A DNA stretch of 64,000 nucleotides, taken from Zingiber officinale (lineage: Eukaryota > Streptophyta > Magnoliopsida > Zingiberales > Zingiberaceae). Position 1 is the first letter of the stretch. Every line of letters starts with the position of its first letter. The stretch is taken from the NCBI RefSeq assembly GCF_018446385.1, contig NC_055988.1, positions 161,274,209 to 161,338,208 on the forward strand, read 5' to 3'. This document shows positions 1 to 15,453 of this stretch, piece by piece. The notes beneath the pieces are model-generated. The model had not been told where the DNA came from, searched no databases, and saw only the letters and a list, made by a program, of their open reading frames with translations. The position numbers and the translations under genes are program-made.

Positions 1-500
1 GTCTAACCTCGGATTGACACTTGTGCCTGACCAGGACCATCTTGTAATTTGACCCTTTGATCTCCACGTAGGCCAGATTCTTGACCTCCATGTAGGCAGA
101 CTCTTGACTACTACATAGGTCTGACTTCTGACCACGACGTGAGCTCGACTTCTGACCGCCACGCGGGCTCGACTTCTGACCACTCCGAGGGCTTGATTTC
201 TGACCACGTTCACTGTTCGACCCCACTATCATGCACTGTATCAGTGAGGAACAAACCAGCGCAAATATTCTCATCTCCAAGAGGCCGTGTTTCTGTGTGG
301 CATTACATCGAACACCTTGCGGGAGATTGACAGGACGCCACTTTAGGAGTATGCGTGTAGGATAGAACTGGATGACGAGGAGGTAGTTAGGATGTCGACA
401 ACGACAACGAGGTTGATGGACCCAATGAGTGGGAGCTGGGCAGCAACGAAGGCCGTTGAGGAGAGGTGACGCAGGCAACGGAGGAGAAGAGGGTGGATAT
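1..500. repeat. Degenerate tandem repeat, probable retroelement remnant
   Basis: Positions about 50-230 contain a degenerate repeat of roughly 30 bases built on 'ctcgacttctgaccac', and the block is much richer in GC than the AT-rich DNA that follows at 490. This composition resembles retroelement LTR remnants elsewhere in the window. No coding similarity is seen; the 63-codon ORF here is a by-product of the repeat. Confidence 0.4.
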
Positions 501-1860
501 TATTTTAATAAAATTTATTATGAAATACAATATTTTTTAAATAAAAACTAAAAAGAACATTCTAAATTATATATATATTCAAAAACAATTTTTTTTAAGT
601 AAAAAAACGTCAAGGGAGTCTTTGGGAGAGATTTTACTTATTTAAAAAAAAAAAATTATAGAAATTATTTTAAAGTTAGTAAAAAGCTAAAGTATAAAAT
701 GTTTAAAAATACAAGTCAAAATTAATACAAGGTAAAGTTAGAGTGTTTGATGAATAATTACTTCCAAATTTATTTTTTAGTTAAATGACAATAATATTTT
801 TAAACTATATAAATTAATCTTTTTTAATTATCTAAATATAATTTTAATACACTATTTATTTATATAATTATTATTATGTTTTAAATATTGTATCAAAATT
901 ATTATCTTTTTATAATGAAAAAATATATAAAATTAATAAAAAAAAACAAATGACAAAATTTATATAAATACACACAAATATGTATAAAAAAAAGTCTAGA
1001 AATACAAATTATATAAAAATATAAAATATTATTTAAAAAATAAATATCTCAAAGTGTGGTGTCAATTATGTAAATAATAAATTTATTAATATCATAAATA
1101 TGATGATAATTAATTATGTAAAATGATAAATTTATTAAGGACATAAATACCAACTTTTAATTTTAACTTTTAAGTAAAAGATATATAAAATTTGACATTC
1201 ACATATACTCAAAAGTATTTCTATGTAATTAGAATCTATAAAACGTTCCTAGAAACTCTACCAAATACTCTCTAATAGTCATGGAGTAGTAGTTACAATA
1301 TTATAATTTATTTCAATATTATTGTAGCTATAGACATAACGTGTAATATGTAATATAATATTATTTTAGTAGCTACTTAATAACCATTACATTTATAGGA
1401 GTAGCCGTTATAATTATATGAGAGTGGTTTTCATTTAAAATATTTTAATAAAATTTAAATAATTTTTACTAAGTTAATAAAAAGTATTTTAATAAAATAA
1501 TATTTGATATTTAAATTTTGAAGTTCAATATTTAAGATTTAATGTTTAGCTTAGCAGATAATATTTATTTTTAAAGAAATTTTGATTAACTTAAAATGAT
1601 TTTAATAAAATTTAAATAGTTTTAATTAAGTTAACAAAAAGTATTTTAATATAAAATATTTTATGTATAATAATCTTATTTAAAATGGAATAGTTGATTT
1701 TTTATGTTGAAATAAAGAGTATTTTTGAAATAAAATAGTATTTTTTTAAAAAATAATCATTTACATAATGTTTTTTTTAAAATTTTTTTGTGTTTTTTAT
1801 CAAAATATATAGGAAATGATATAATAGATATTTTTAGTAAATGGCGTATATTTGTTTCAC
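500..1860. other. AT-rich intergenic spacer
   Basis: Very AT-rich DNA with many short A and T runs. I see no exon, RNA gene or element end. The rise in GC from about 1870 marks the approach to the 5' untranslated leader of the rhomboid gene. Confidence 0.6.
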
Positions 1861-2017
1861 TTTGAACCATCAGCTTAGATCAGTGAAGTAAACGCGTCTT
1901 CGCCGGATCCGACCCGATACGTCTGCGAACCGGTCGACGACTCCAAGGCGGTAAAAAGGCGTGAGGGGGGAGAAGTCGAGCTACAGCAAGAGGGGGAAAA
2001 TTGCAGCGGGATAGGAG

Positions 2018-5000
2018 ATGCGGCCGAACATCGTTGCTGAGGTACCAGATCTTCCTCTTCTTCCCCTTATTTTGGTCAATTGCTCACCTCATTTCCGATG
2101 GGTTAGTGTTAATTTTATTAGGTAGCTTTCCCTTGACGATGTGAGGAGCTTTGATCTGATTTTCCTGCCCATTTGGATTCCTCAGGGCTAGTTCTATTAG
2201 AATTTGAGTTGTCTGCTGATGAATCGTGGCGTTGTTACTTGATCTCTTTAATTTTCATTTGAAGACGGGAAATTGAGTAGATATGAGTGTCTGGATTATT
2301 AGGGTTTTTCTTGAGCGGATACTAATATAGTGTAGGATTTTTAGTGATATTTCGTAAAATGCGACGTCTTGGTGTAGATTCTTCCAGGAGCAAAGAACTT
2401 GGGGATAGGTTGCCTTGAACTGAACTGAAGGTTGCGGGGTTTCCACAAATTTATGATGTTTAAGTAGCCAACTTCTGATATTTGTGATGGACGTAAATTC
2501 CTAGCTTTATTTGCATTTGTATAATCTTGCTGCTAGAGAAATTTCGAGTCCCTCAAATTTATTTTTCTTCATGAGACTGATATTTATGATGCCTAGTAAA
2601 AGGTTTGTGCTTGCCAACACAATGGTTGCTATGCTGTTCTCAGTATGCTGTTAACTGTAAATTATGCTATTTTGAAGACTTGTGGCTTGTCCATATTTTG
2701 GGGGTTGGGTGGTGTGGGGGGTGGGTGGGTGGTAGGGTGGGTGGGGCTTTGAGTGTAGGCTTACCTTCAAAATCATATAGTTTGTTATGATTTTGCTATC
2801 CTACTATATTGGTACAAACAAAATATTATAGCAAAATAAAGGAAACCCCCCTAAGGAGTTTCAATTGCAAGAAATGTATGTTTTAATGCTTTCAAAACCG
2901 TTAGTTGCTGCAATAGGCCAAGCTACACGAGATGCTAGGTGGTTGCATGACTAAAGGAAAAGATTTTTAACTTATAGAAATTTCTAAGGAGAAATGTGAG
3001 AGTAAATATAATAATCGGACAATAGCTTTAAGAAAAATCAATTCTATGTCAAATTTTAATCAAAACTATCTATCATTTCATATGAAAAAAATCATTACCA
3101 TGAAATTCTTGATAAAGCAAAAAATTGCACTTAAGTGTTTAACTTTGTGTTTGTTTTTAAGCCAATTTTATTTGAAATATGCAAGGCATGCAATGACTAA
3201 ATTTGCATTGTTCAAGGCAAAAACCATTTAGGTCTGTATGTTATTGTCAGAATTCATGTGATCCGAGAGGTGATAGCCGTACCTCATAGGAAAGATATGC
3301 ATAACCCATATCGGGTGGTACCCTCTCAAATTTGGATTGTGGCTGAGACAGTCCAGGATTGCCTCTGGCTGCTACACTGGTTCCATGTGTTAAGACACCT
3401 AGGCAAGCGCATCAAGTTAATCAAGATAGAATAACTAAATTCATATGAAATATCATTTCCTTGAATCCTTGTATGTACATTGCAAGAAAATTCTTTTGTA
3501 AATTCACAATTAAGGTTGTGAAAGTGAAGTTGGTTCTCTAATGATGTGATCGTTTTCATCTCTGTTTAATGATTGCCCTTGAACTTGATAAAGCCTGTCC
3601 ATCTGTTCACCTTATCCTTCCTTATCTTTGATTCTATGGATCCATATTTGATAGTCATCCATACTATAATGTGGTAAATAAAGAATTGCAGAAATTCATT
3701 GAAGACCCTCGTCTTTTCAGAACGAGCTTATTGCAAACAAAGAAAATCATTTTTGGTAAAATAATGATAGTATCTGAAAGATTACAGAGATTGTTCAACA
3801 TTCTTAGCTGGCCGAAACAAATGATGCTCTGCACTTTTCTTTTCTCAAAGTGAAAGATATTCACACAAAACCAAGCTTTTTGACATTTTATGTATTTGGC
3901 TTGTTATGGAATTTTCCTGCTTAAAAATTAGCATCACTTGTTATTGCCTATTTGATACTTGATAATACCAGTTACCTAGCACCGCATATTGCTTCATTTA
4001 ACATCAAATCAAATAACATCATTGCTCATCTTGCCCCATTAGTTTCTTTTTGTTTTGGGTATCAGTGGCTTCAAACATGCTGTGCAAATGTTATTACATC
4101 CTCTATTTGGTCATTGTGTTAATTTAATCATACTACTAGTGGGTTCCATCTGACTCCTAATTGTCTTGATGGCTTGTAGGCAGGGTTGCCGACCAGGCTG
4201 CATCAATGGTGGGCCAGTGTTCCGTTTATTACTTCTGGCATCATCTTCACTTGTGGCATCATTTATCTGGTCTGCTTGTTGGTTGGTTATGACTCCTTTA
4301 GTCAGATATGCTTCTCACCTTTTGAAATCATTTCACATTTTCAAGGTGCATATACTCTTCCTTATGTAATTAAGTAATGTGTGGTTGTTCCAAGTTTTAA
4401 AATTTTTGCTTTTATGTATTATATATGAACACAAGATATGGGTTGGTATACACTAGCACCAAATGAATTAGATGTGGGAAAATCTCTTCACTTCAAAATA
4501 AGGACGTTCTAACTGCAAATCATTGTAATTTATTTGAAAAAATGCTATAACAGTTGTTACGCCCTCTTGGGGTCGATCTACCAAACAGCAGGCTTCCCTC
4601 TGTCAATGTGATCATAGTAAACAAAGCAAGAAACATGCCTTGTCGAGAAACAATAACCACCCCCAAGAATCTAGCACACCAACTCAATAGCCAACTTAAA
4701 ATTAGAGTCACTATAAGCATAGTGAGCACAAAAGTGCATAAAGTGGCAGCATGAGGATGGATAAAATAAGGCCACAGCAACCAAAGTTCAATAATAATGC
4801 ATCATAAACATCATTGTAAGTGATGAAAATAAAATAGGTGGAACTGCAATGATCGTATATCATTATGATAATATATCATGAATTTCATAGGTCAACTGCT
4901 ACTTAATTAGCTACAGAAATACACCGCATAAAAGATAATATAATGACGTACTCTCAGATTCTTACATCTGCTAAAGATACGCTGCTATAACATAATGTTT

Positions 5001-8000
5001 ACTAACATCTAAACACTAAGAATATGTCACTGATACTTTGTAATATGGTATTTTTGTTCCAACTTTATCTGCGACCTGTCATCTTACCAGTTAATTTGTT
5101 TTCATAAAACATAAATTTCATTTTAGCTCTTAAATCGCTAACATTTTTGCTTATATATCTTGCAGTTTACAGGATGTATACATCTGTTCTTTTTCACGGA
5201 TCTTTGCTTCATGTTCTATTCAATATGTTAGCTTTGGTACCCTTGGGCACTGAATTGGAAAGAATAATGGGCTCTGTTCGACTTCTATATTTGATGCTCC
5301 TGCTTGCAACTATCAATTCTATATTTCATCTAATAATTGCCTTACTGGTGGCGAACAATCCCTTACATCCTTTTCCATTCCTAGAGACTGAATGTGCCAT
5401 TGGTTTCTCTGGGATCTTATTTGCAATGATTGTCATAGAAACAAGTTTGAGTGGCGTTCAATCTAGAAGGTTAGCAGAACTTTATTGCATGTGTATCTAG
5501 TTCACTGATAAACTGAATATGCTTATTTTGCTTCTATCAGTTTCTTTGAGGGCAGTTAAACTCCTAAATAACCTGATGATTCATTCTGCTAATGATGATT
5601 TTTTTTTAAGTTGACTTACATTGTCCTTTTTGCAGTGTTTTTGGACTCTTCAATGTGCCTGCTAAATGGTATATGCCTTTCTTGTCATATTAAGTTCTTT
5701 TACTTATTGTCAGCTACATATCTATTAGAAACAAAATTTGATATGGACCCTTCACTGTGGGAGTTGTTTATTTCAGGTATGCATGGATCTTGTTGATACT
5801 CTTCCAATTTCTAGCCTCTAATGTTTCATTTCTTGGACACTTGTGTGGCATTCTCTCTGGGTTTGCATGTTAGTTTTACTTCTTTTTTCATCCATTTTAC
5901 ATTTGTTCTTTATGATATACATTGTTATTAACTGCAAGTTCATTTGTTACCTCATCCAGACACGAATGGTCTGTTAAATTACTTGCTTCCTGGGCCATCT
6001 TTTTACTCTTCCATCGAGAGCTCCTCTATACTGGCAAGTTTTCTGAACTGAAGTTAGTTGGCCATCTCTTGCAAACTATTGTGAAGATTGTCATGCAAGA
6101 ATTTTATGTTTGAGGATATTGTAAAGACAACTGCATCTTAAATTCATATCTATCTACCAGTATGATGATTTGACAAGCAAGCTATTAACTAATGTGAACT
6201 GTGCATCTAGGTTGAAAAAATCCTTCTCATTGACATATTGTTTTGGTATCTGTAGTCATTTTGTGTAAGACGCCCTAGATTTATATTGTGCACTGGAGGG
6301 ACCACATATGGCCAGATTCCAACATACACTAGCACAACAGCTATACCTGAGTATGTAATGTGCTGCAAGTTTTGTAGATTGTCTGGTGTTTCTGGAGTTC
6401 TTGATTTCTTCTGTTTTCCTTGTATAGTGGTTTGAGGTCAGGTCTATGGAGGAATATCTCTTCATGGATGCCACAAAGGGGAGCATCACCTGCTCAGGTA
6501 ACAGTTCATGTCCTCCATATGTAGTTATCTAACTGGGCCCCCTTTGGTGCCCCTTTGTACATGATGAATGTTACAATGTTAAGCCTGTTGCTGCAGTTTA
6601 CTCTAAGCTTGGAGCTACCCCTAGTTGAATAATGATTTTTTTTTTCCTTTTAAGGGAGGAAAGAAAATGCCACATCTTCTGAGCATTTTTTTCTTAGTGT
6701 CAATAGTTTCAGTTGGTGTGGAGTTTTATGATTCAGAATTAACGGTCATATTTATTTTTTTATTGCATTTTGCATAACCTTTGATGGCTGTAGTTATTAT
6801 TGGGTGATGTCTAAGTATAGTCTTAATCAAAACCTTTATCGCAAATGTAAATATTTTCATTTTGCATTAATTACATTGACAAACTGTCATATAGTCCTTT
6901 CAATAGTGGTTTACCACCCTTGAGTTAACCACTTGTTAAAATTGTTGATGTGAAACATGATAACATGTCATCAAAATTGATATCAATTGATATACAAATA
7001 TAGTAGTGACATTATGCTAGCTGTATTATATGTAGGGCATACTAGTGATGTTACTTCCATATTGATTAATTGCTTATAATTAGACAAATCAAATATGCTT
7101 CATGTCCATTCAATTGTTTACATTAATTTGAAAATGTTTTAGGCCGTATTTGACATAAGTTGGAGGTTTTTGTAGAAAATTGACATAAATTGTAAGGTGG
7201 TCTTTGTAACTGATCCAAGAGCTGAGGGTATATTCAAATGTTTATCATATACTATACTATGCTCTCGCTTCCATATAAAGAATTCACTTGATGGGGATAT
7301 AGGCAGCTTGATCAAAATTCCATGTTTATGATTATCTTTGCCAACATTATGCCATTATGATGTGTACATGATGAAAGATTTGTAGGATCAAATGACTAGC
7401 TAGGGGGGGGGGGGGGGGGGGGTGTGAATAGATGACTAACCTTTTTCTAATTCCTCGTAAAGCGCAAAACTCAGATATAATTGTTAAATGATTGGTTGAA
7501 TGTGTGATCAAGTTGAATATTAATAAATACAACAAAAATACAATACAATAAAAATAAAATGGAAATAAACACATGCTAATAAGAGAGTATAAGAGATTTC
7601 GATCCTACTATAGGTTTATTCCGCTTTTAGTGCATCACTCCTAAATTCCACTAAATTTTTTCCTTTGAGCAAGATAATAACATAAGCCTCTGCAAATTGA
7701 GGATAAAATCTCACAAGCTAGAGTTCTTGACATAAACCAATATGATTTCCATTCATGGATGAAATCTCACAAGATAGAGATCTTAAGAGTTAAAGAGCTC
7801 TTTTACAATGCAAGAAATACCAATGAAATAATATATACTATGCTCTATTGTTTATTTACACATGGCTAAAAATAACAACTCTTGTCCATTGAACCTTTTA
7901 AAAATCAAGCATTGGAACCAACAATACTATCTATAGTTAACTTGAAAGTGATTTTAGTTGATTAACCAAGTCATTCATTTAACTAATGCTGAAACAAAAA

Positions 8001-11000
8001 CCTTATGTTTTGTAAAACCTTGATGTGGGTTGAATATACACCATTTCAATGGACATACCACCTTCACTTGAATGGACTAGCATTCTAGTTGATTGGCTAG
8101 TTGATGTTGTGAATCGCAAGTGCATGATTTGTCATCAAGTAATAAAAATATCGAACTGTTGATTCACTAGTTGAGATCGCAAAGCTAGTTATCTAGAAGA
8201 TCAGAGTTGTGTGTGGTCACGAGAACAAGAGATTGGGAGAGAAAAAGTTGAGAGAGCAAGAGGAGTAGGTTTGAGAGAAGGCTTAGAGAGATCAAAGGAA
8301 AGTAAGTGGTCGAAGGGAGAAGTTGGAATGGGGGAACGATTCTAGGACTTCGGTTTTATTACGATGCTAGTTGATGCTCCAAGTATTGTTCACCTCCTCA
8401 TCTCTATGTTTACTTTCTGGTAGGGTTTCTAACCAAGTAACCTATACGAACCTATGAGGATTATACCGGAGTGCCTACCACAAATTCAACGCTATTAAGC
8501 AAAGTGATAACACTAGAAAGTCCGCTTAAAGGGTTACCTCTATCACATGAGGCCCCACGGTATACGATCTAGATTACTCACTCTACTTCCTAACATCAAA
8601 TTGGTGCAAACCCATTAACCTCTAGTTAGTTAATCCCTTGATGACTCTAGAAAGTCCTCTTAAACGGTTACCCCTTATCACATGAGGTCCCACAGTCATA
8701 GAATCTAAAGCATCTCCCCTACATGGTAATTAGTCCTGCACATCCTATTTCGTTCAACACACACGTACAATCGAGTATGAACAAGAAGTAAACATATCAT
8801 AGAATAGGGAAAGGAACAAATACTTAGTTTACCCATCAACAATCACATCATAACTACTCTCTACTCTTAGAATTTGGAGATCTATTCCATAGCGAGAGAA
8901 ATACAACCAAGAGACATTAAATGAGGCAATCTACAACTCAAAGCTAGAATTGAGAAGAGAAGAATGCTTATCAATGCGATGTTAGACTTTTCGGATGAAT
9001 TCCTCACTCAGATGGTGGACGGATCGTAGAAACGGCTATGAAAGTTAATGCCCTAGGTTCCTTGGAAAGGGAAGAACCCTCCTCCTCCAGTTAGGGGCCT
9101 TCTTGGGCTTTTTGTAGCCCTCCCAAGCCAAGGCACGGCCAGATCGTATTGATTGTGGCTAGTTTTCTGGGAAGAGGCAAAAGGTATGGTCGACTTGTGT
9201 TGGCTTCTATTGGAGGTGAGCTTTTGTAGATGAGGCACGGTCAACCCATGTTGGATGCTAGAATCTTCGTTTCTCCTCCGTTCTTCGGTCAAATTCGCCT
9301 GGAGGAACTCATCCGTGTCATGGGACACAACCAGCGCATGTTCCTTGCTCCCACTTCTCGTTCCAATGCCAAAATACTCCGTTTTTGCTCCGGAAATGTG
9401 TTCTATCAATCAAAATAAGAAAAGAACAGATCTTCGAACCAAAAGAGTAAAAGTAATGAAATCACATAGAAATAGGGTATGCGAATGCAAAACATGCTCA
9501 TGAAATGCAAGAAAATTTATATCAAACAATGCTTAAAAACATGCATAATTTACCCACATCACTAGTCTAGGTAACTCCCCTTAAAAACTTATGAACCTTT
9601 AAGATACCCTAATGTCTAGGATGTGAGTTATTGATAAAAACATCACTTGGTAACACCCTAAGTCAAATTTACACATAATTATTCTATTGATGGAGTCTCA
9701 AAAATCAATCTTAGACTCTTTATCAAAGAAATCTTGGACGGTGGATGATACTTCAAAGAAAGGGACTTGATTCAATGACATTGTTAAGTAACAAAACTTT
9801 GAAAAATAAATAAGCTCTAGGTAAGTCTAATCTCTACCTATAATATCATAAACCAATACACATTTACCCAAATTACATTACTATCTAACACAAGGATCAT
9901 ATGATCTCCATGTTGATGACAAGCCTTCACATTCTATATACTCGTAATTTGTTCAATAACTCCAAATAATTTCACTCATATTCGAGCCTATACTAAGTCG
10001 TATTATGTCCTCCTCACAAGTATGATAAAGGATAACACGGTACACGAAACTCCTGTTAGTGCGGCTTCTGGGAAAGGGTCAGATCAACTTCCTTGTACAC
10101 TTAGTGAAAATTTGTAAAATTATAGTTGCTACTTAAATGCACTGATCAAGCATCAAAAACACTGGGAGGAGACAACAATTATCATGATTTGATATTTGAC
10201 AATCATTTTAAGTTAGATATAAATGAGCACAAATCTATGCTCATTCAAGGGGCTGAAATTCTCCCTTTATATAATATCTTTCCTTTAATTTGGGTTATCA
10301 ACCTTCAAGTCCACTCAAATCGGGCTCTTTGCTTTTGAGTCTTCTCGATTTAGTCAACCTATGAAAGAAATCGTGCTTTCGAGTTGAACTATTTATTGGG
10401 ATGGAACTCTCCTTTTCTATCAAAAAATTAATAGTCTACCCTGTGTAGTCTCCCGTATATACATTACGTATTAATGGAGCTACAAATATAAATGTAGCTA
10501 CTTGCTCTTCAACCAGATATAAAAGTATAAAAAACACATCAATAATAAGAAGTACCATATATAACATGGTATAAACATATCAAGTGTTAACTATAAGCAT
10601 ATCAACATTCAAACTAAGTGTCAACATGATACACCATAAGAAGGATATAACTTAAGCAAAGAGGAGAGTAACTTAAGCCATATCATTTCTCTTCCTTTGA
10701 CAAACATCAAACAATTAAATATCAACTGATATAATGACAACACCATAATGAAAATATCTATGTGCCTATATTATCAATATGTATTAAAAACCACAATTAT
10801 TAAAAATAAGAGACTAGGATGACAATAAGAACACATGATATATAGACACTCTTAATATTAAAATATGTGATAATTAAGTATCTAAAACAATAACACATGT
10901 GATCAGTAATGCCAATTAAGTTTCAAAAACAAGCATTATAAGGATTTAAAGCAAGCTAGTGCAATATGATCACCAAATAGTTCAAACATAATCAAAATAT

Positions 11001-14000
11001 GGCAAAATGTGAGACATACACATGTATTAATAAATATCAGCAATACATACAACCAAACAGAGTTAAAAGAAAGACTGACGCATCACTATCCTATAGACAC
11101 CTAGACACCCTTAAAAGATATACTACTAGTGGCTGGGGAGATGTATGTCTAGGTTCCAATTCTGGAGAATAGCTATCAAACACCAGTGGTATTGCTCCTC
11201 TTGCTCATATTATTGTCAAATCTGCTCCTGTAAGGTTGTGAAATTTGCATCTATGTGCTAGCGAATGTAGAGAACTGATGATGTGCAGTAAAATGCACCT
11301 CCAATTGTTCAAGTCAATCTTGACTTTCCCATTGAGGTGGTTGTGGAGCTACCACGATCTCCTATGGATGCACTCCCTTGGGTCGCACTAGAGGTATATC
11401 CTCTTTTTGATAATTTGAATCATCCACTTATGGTTTCCCTCTTGGCCTCTTCATCAAATAACTCAGATAATGTGTCCTCTCATCTCATCCCATCTCATGT
11501 AGCCCTTAAGATTTTCTTCTTCTTTTTAACTTGGCACAATTGCTTTGATTCTGACTCTTCATTGCAATTAAATCATGTGTATTTTTTCATTTTCCTTTGC
11601 ACTTCTTTCCTTACTCTTGATCATCTTTTTGATATCACTAGTACTTGTTTTTACATATTTTCAATATTCTCTTCACCATGTGTGCTATCAGCTATGTGAG
11701 AATCGGCATTGTTTTTGTATGGTGATGATGACGAGGACAATGACAATGACAATGAGTCATCCTTAATAATTTCTTTTTTGAGTCTTTTGATTCTGTTTTT
11801 CCTTTGCTATTTTTTGTCCATAAATACTATAGCTTTCTTGATCTCCTTTGAATTTTGATCTAATTCTTCATGGAGCTTCGTGGTGCAAAAGAACTCGTAA
11901 TCCTTTGATACTTTGCATGTGTCCACAATAGAGCGCCAAAATGTTGTTCGGGGAATACCTTCAATGCATATCAGATCAAGTCATGATTCTTAATATTTTC
12001 TTCGATTACAAATAACCCATTATAAATTTTCATAAATCTTCCATGTATTTGACTTATGGACTCTCTATCCTGCATCTTAAAACTTTACAATTGGTTTATT
12101 AAAAGATCTCTTTAAGCTATCTTTGAGTAGAAGGTACTTTTGTGCAATTCAATAAGCTTTTCTATAATTCTTTGACATTTTGATATTGACCTACTTTAGT
12201 CAAGTCCTCCATCACTAGCCAATAATGAAGAGTGATGAATGCATTTGCATTGGCTTGAGACTTCTTTTGCTCTCCATTTTGTTTTATTTTTGGGATAAAT
12301 AACTTCCGTTTATATCAATTGGAGCTTCAAACCATTATCTAATAGCTATCCATACATCATATTTCAACTTCAAGTATGTCTCCATTCTATTCTTCTGATA
12401 GCAAAAATTTTCTCTATAAAGGTTGTTAGAAGTTAATTGCCCCTCTTAATGTAACTTCCCCTCTAATGCTAGTTCTAATGTTGGAGCCTTGTTGTTCTGA
12501 TATCAATTGTGGAATTAAATGAGTGACTAGAGGCAGAGATGAATAGACAACTAGTTTTCTTGCATTTTCTTGTTAAGGCATAAAATTCAAATACAGTTGT
12601 TAAATACAATTATGCGTGTGTGTGATCAAGTAGATTGTTAATAGATGCAATGGAAAGAAAATGAAAATAAGCACACGCTAACAATAGTATAACTTGGTTT
12701 GGAGACCCACTTCAGGCATATGATGCATCTGGTACGCCACCTCCAAATTCTATTAAATTGCAATAATAAAGTCAATGAGGTATGCCTTTACAAACCAAGG
12801 ATAGAATTTTAGGAGCTAGAGAGCTCCACTTAAACCAATCAGATTTTTGCTTGAGGATGAAGCCTCATGAGGTACAGACCTCAAGAGCTATTTAAAATGC
12901 AAGAAATATCAATGGAATAGTTCCTACAACACTTGGAACAAATCCTCTCAACAAGAATCGAAAGATGAACATGAGACTTTAAGCAACTCATGATCTTTCC
13001 CTAAAAAAATATGAACATGAAACTTTAAAACATCACATGAGGCCCCGCACAAGGCCCTGCGGTTGTGTGCGACCTCAGTGGTTGCGAAGAGGCCTTGCGC
13101 AAGGCCCCGTGGCTGTGGGAGGCCGTGGCTGCCAATAGTTATTTTATTTTATTTTTTTTCCAATTTTGATTTTTTAACTGTTAATTTTTTTAATGGTTAA
13201 TTCTTTTCTCTCTTAATTCTTTCTCCTTTCTCTCTGTATTTTGATTTCTTTTTTTATTCCTTTTCTCTTTAAACACATGGGAATTTTTTTTTTCCTTTTC
13301 TTCCCATATTAATATTTTATCCCTTTCCTCCTTAAATATATGAGAAATTATTTTTCTCCTTAATCTGATTAAAATAAATTTAATTTAAATCTATTATCTC
13401 CTAATTTTTTAAATTAATTTTTACTCAATCCTAATTTTTAAAATATTAGTTTAATATAATAGTAACCATTTATAGTAATAAAATATTATAATAATTTTTT
13501 AATATATTTAATATTTAAAGCCGACCCCATCTTGTGGGATAAAGCTTGGTTGCTGTTGTATATTTTATATTTAAAAAAATATCGAAATCGTATTGGCACG
13601 ACACAATATGATACTGAAACCGTATAATTCCGGTCATAAATTAAAATCCAGCACAATTCAAAAATTGAATGTTGGATCCAATGATAGTATTCATAGGCTA
13701 CTTAAAAGTGTTCCCAATTGACTAGGCATGTTTTAGTCGACTGAGCAAGTCATTCACTGATGGTGAAATAAAAATCTTCTATCCCTTAGAATCTAGATAC
13801 CGACCAACTGAACATCATTCCAATTGACTGAACATCGCTCCAGTCAATTAGACTAACATTCCAACTAATTGGACTAACATTCGAATTAATTGGACTAATA
13901 TTCCAATGATTCGTATAACCTGGAATCCCCTTTAGCTAGCTTACGAGGTTTTTAAGCTATCAATCCTCAAGTCCCTACCAAAGGAACCAGTAGTAGTCGG

Positions 14001-15382
14001 TGATACTTCATAATGTAGCTCATGAAGGACTCAATTCAATGACGCCAAGTAACAATGATACTGCTAAGTCAAAGGCTTTGAAAAATAAATAAGCTTTAAG
14101 TAACTATAATCTCCAAATATACTATTATACATCAATACATTATTTATCCAAATTACAACATCACAGTCTGGTGTAGGTTCACAATGTCTTTGGTTCAATG
14201 ACAACCCTTCACTCTTGATAATTTCATAACTTGTTCGACATTTTTGTAAGACTTCTTTCACATTCAAGGCCATGCCAAACTGTAGTACATTGTCATTAGT
14301 ATGATAGGACCTGAAAATCACAATATTTGCACACTTGAAAATTTGTCAAATCATAAAATGTGTTGATCTAATATTAAAACATTTTATCAGAAATCAAAAA
14401 GGAGAAACCAAAATCTTCAAATTTCTTTAGGCCTCATGACCACTAAGCAGTGCAAATTTTATTGTCTTTGTTATTGATATTTTTCTTTGTACATATTTGT
14501 GTCAAACTCAAATTGCCATGGTGGTCTATGTGCTTCATTTCAGTTGAGGTAAGCAGCCAAATATTAGTATTTGTGAGTTGAAATGTACCTTCACATTTGG
14601 ATGAGGTCCTCATCAGGAAAATGAGCAGTTTAACATTATTATTTTTCCATGATCATAAAAGTATACACAAAATATTATGCCAGATAATACTTCATCTCTT
14701 TTAAAGGTTATTTTGGAATTTACACTTACCATTGATTTGCAATTTTATTTTAGGGAGAACATTTAGATTGTTCTGAAATTCTACTAAATTTATGAGGATG
14801 TATGTGTTTGTAGTCATCAGAGGATCCAAGATTTCCTGGAAGGGGACGTACACTTGGTTCAACAAGAAATCAATCAGCTGGCCCTACTGAATCTGACATA
14901 AGCTTACAAGCTAGGCTTTTAGATAACTCAACTCGATCCTTGGAGACAATGAATTCAGCAACACAACCAACAGCTGCAAGGTAATGCCACATTGCTTATA
15001 GAATTACCTTTTTTTTTGCCTGGAAAATAGTGCTTATAGTCACCGTCTTTTTCCTTTCGCTTTCATGCCTTTTTGACAATTTGATGGAGACTTCCAGGAA
15101 AAATAGAATAAGATGTTAATTCAACCTACCAATTGTGAGAAGTCTTAAGAGAGTTTAAATGTGTCCAATCTAACAATTCTGAGATACTTTGAGGGATTTT
15201 TAGAAAGCAACATCATCACTTCTTTTCTTGTACAAGAGAAATCATAAGTTTATGGGCATAAAATACTATATTTCAGATTTGTGACTGATTTTCTTGATTT
15301 CAATATTAAATATAAAGTATTTCATTGTTGTTGCTTTGTCTAGTACTTATAATTATAATTTATTTATTTTTAATCGTAAACT

Positions 15383-15453
<71 letters not shown>

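Larger units (their letters stand above)
7381..14310 (-). mobile_element. Old degraded copia-type LTR retrotransposon inside RBL15 intron 8
   Basis: Two diverged direct copies of one sequence (7381-about 10030 and 12508-about 14310) enclose a gag remnant, all oriented to the minus strand, opposite to the host gene. Next to the right-hand copy at 12494-12507 the minus strand reads a degenerate tRNA-Met primer-binding site (TGATATCAGAACA against the usual TGGTATCAGAGC). This gives the order 5' LTR, PBS, gag remnant, 3' LTR. There is no pol and no intact ORF. The LTRs are strongly diverged, so the insertion is old. Outer boundaries on the right of each LTR are approximate. Confidence 0.65.

Noticed and set aside
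9053..9409. 118-codon minus-strand ORF
   Set aside because: Located in the 3' LTR of the intron-8 element; no domain, and the opposite strand is equally open.
11337..11766. 120-codon + strand ORF with hydrophobic stretches
   Set aside because: It lies inside the decayed minus-strand retroelement, is T-rich, and has no family resemblance.
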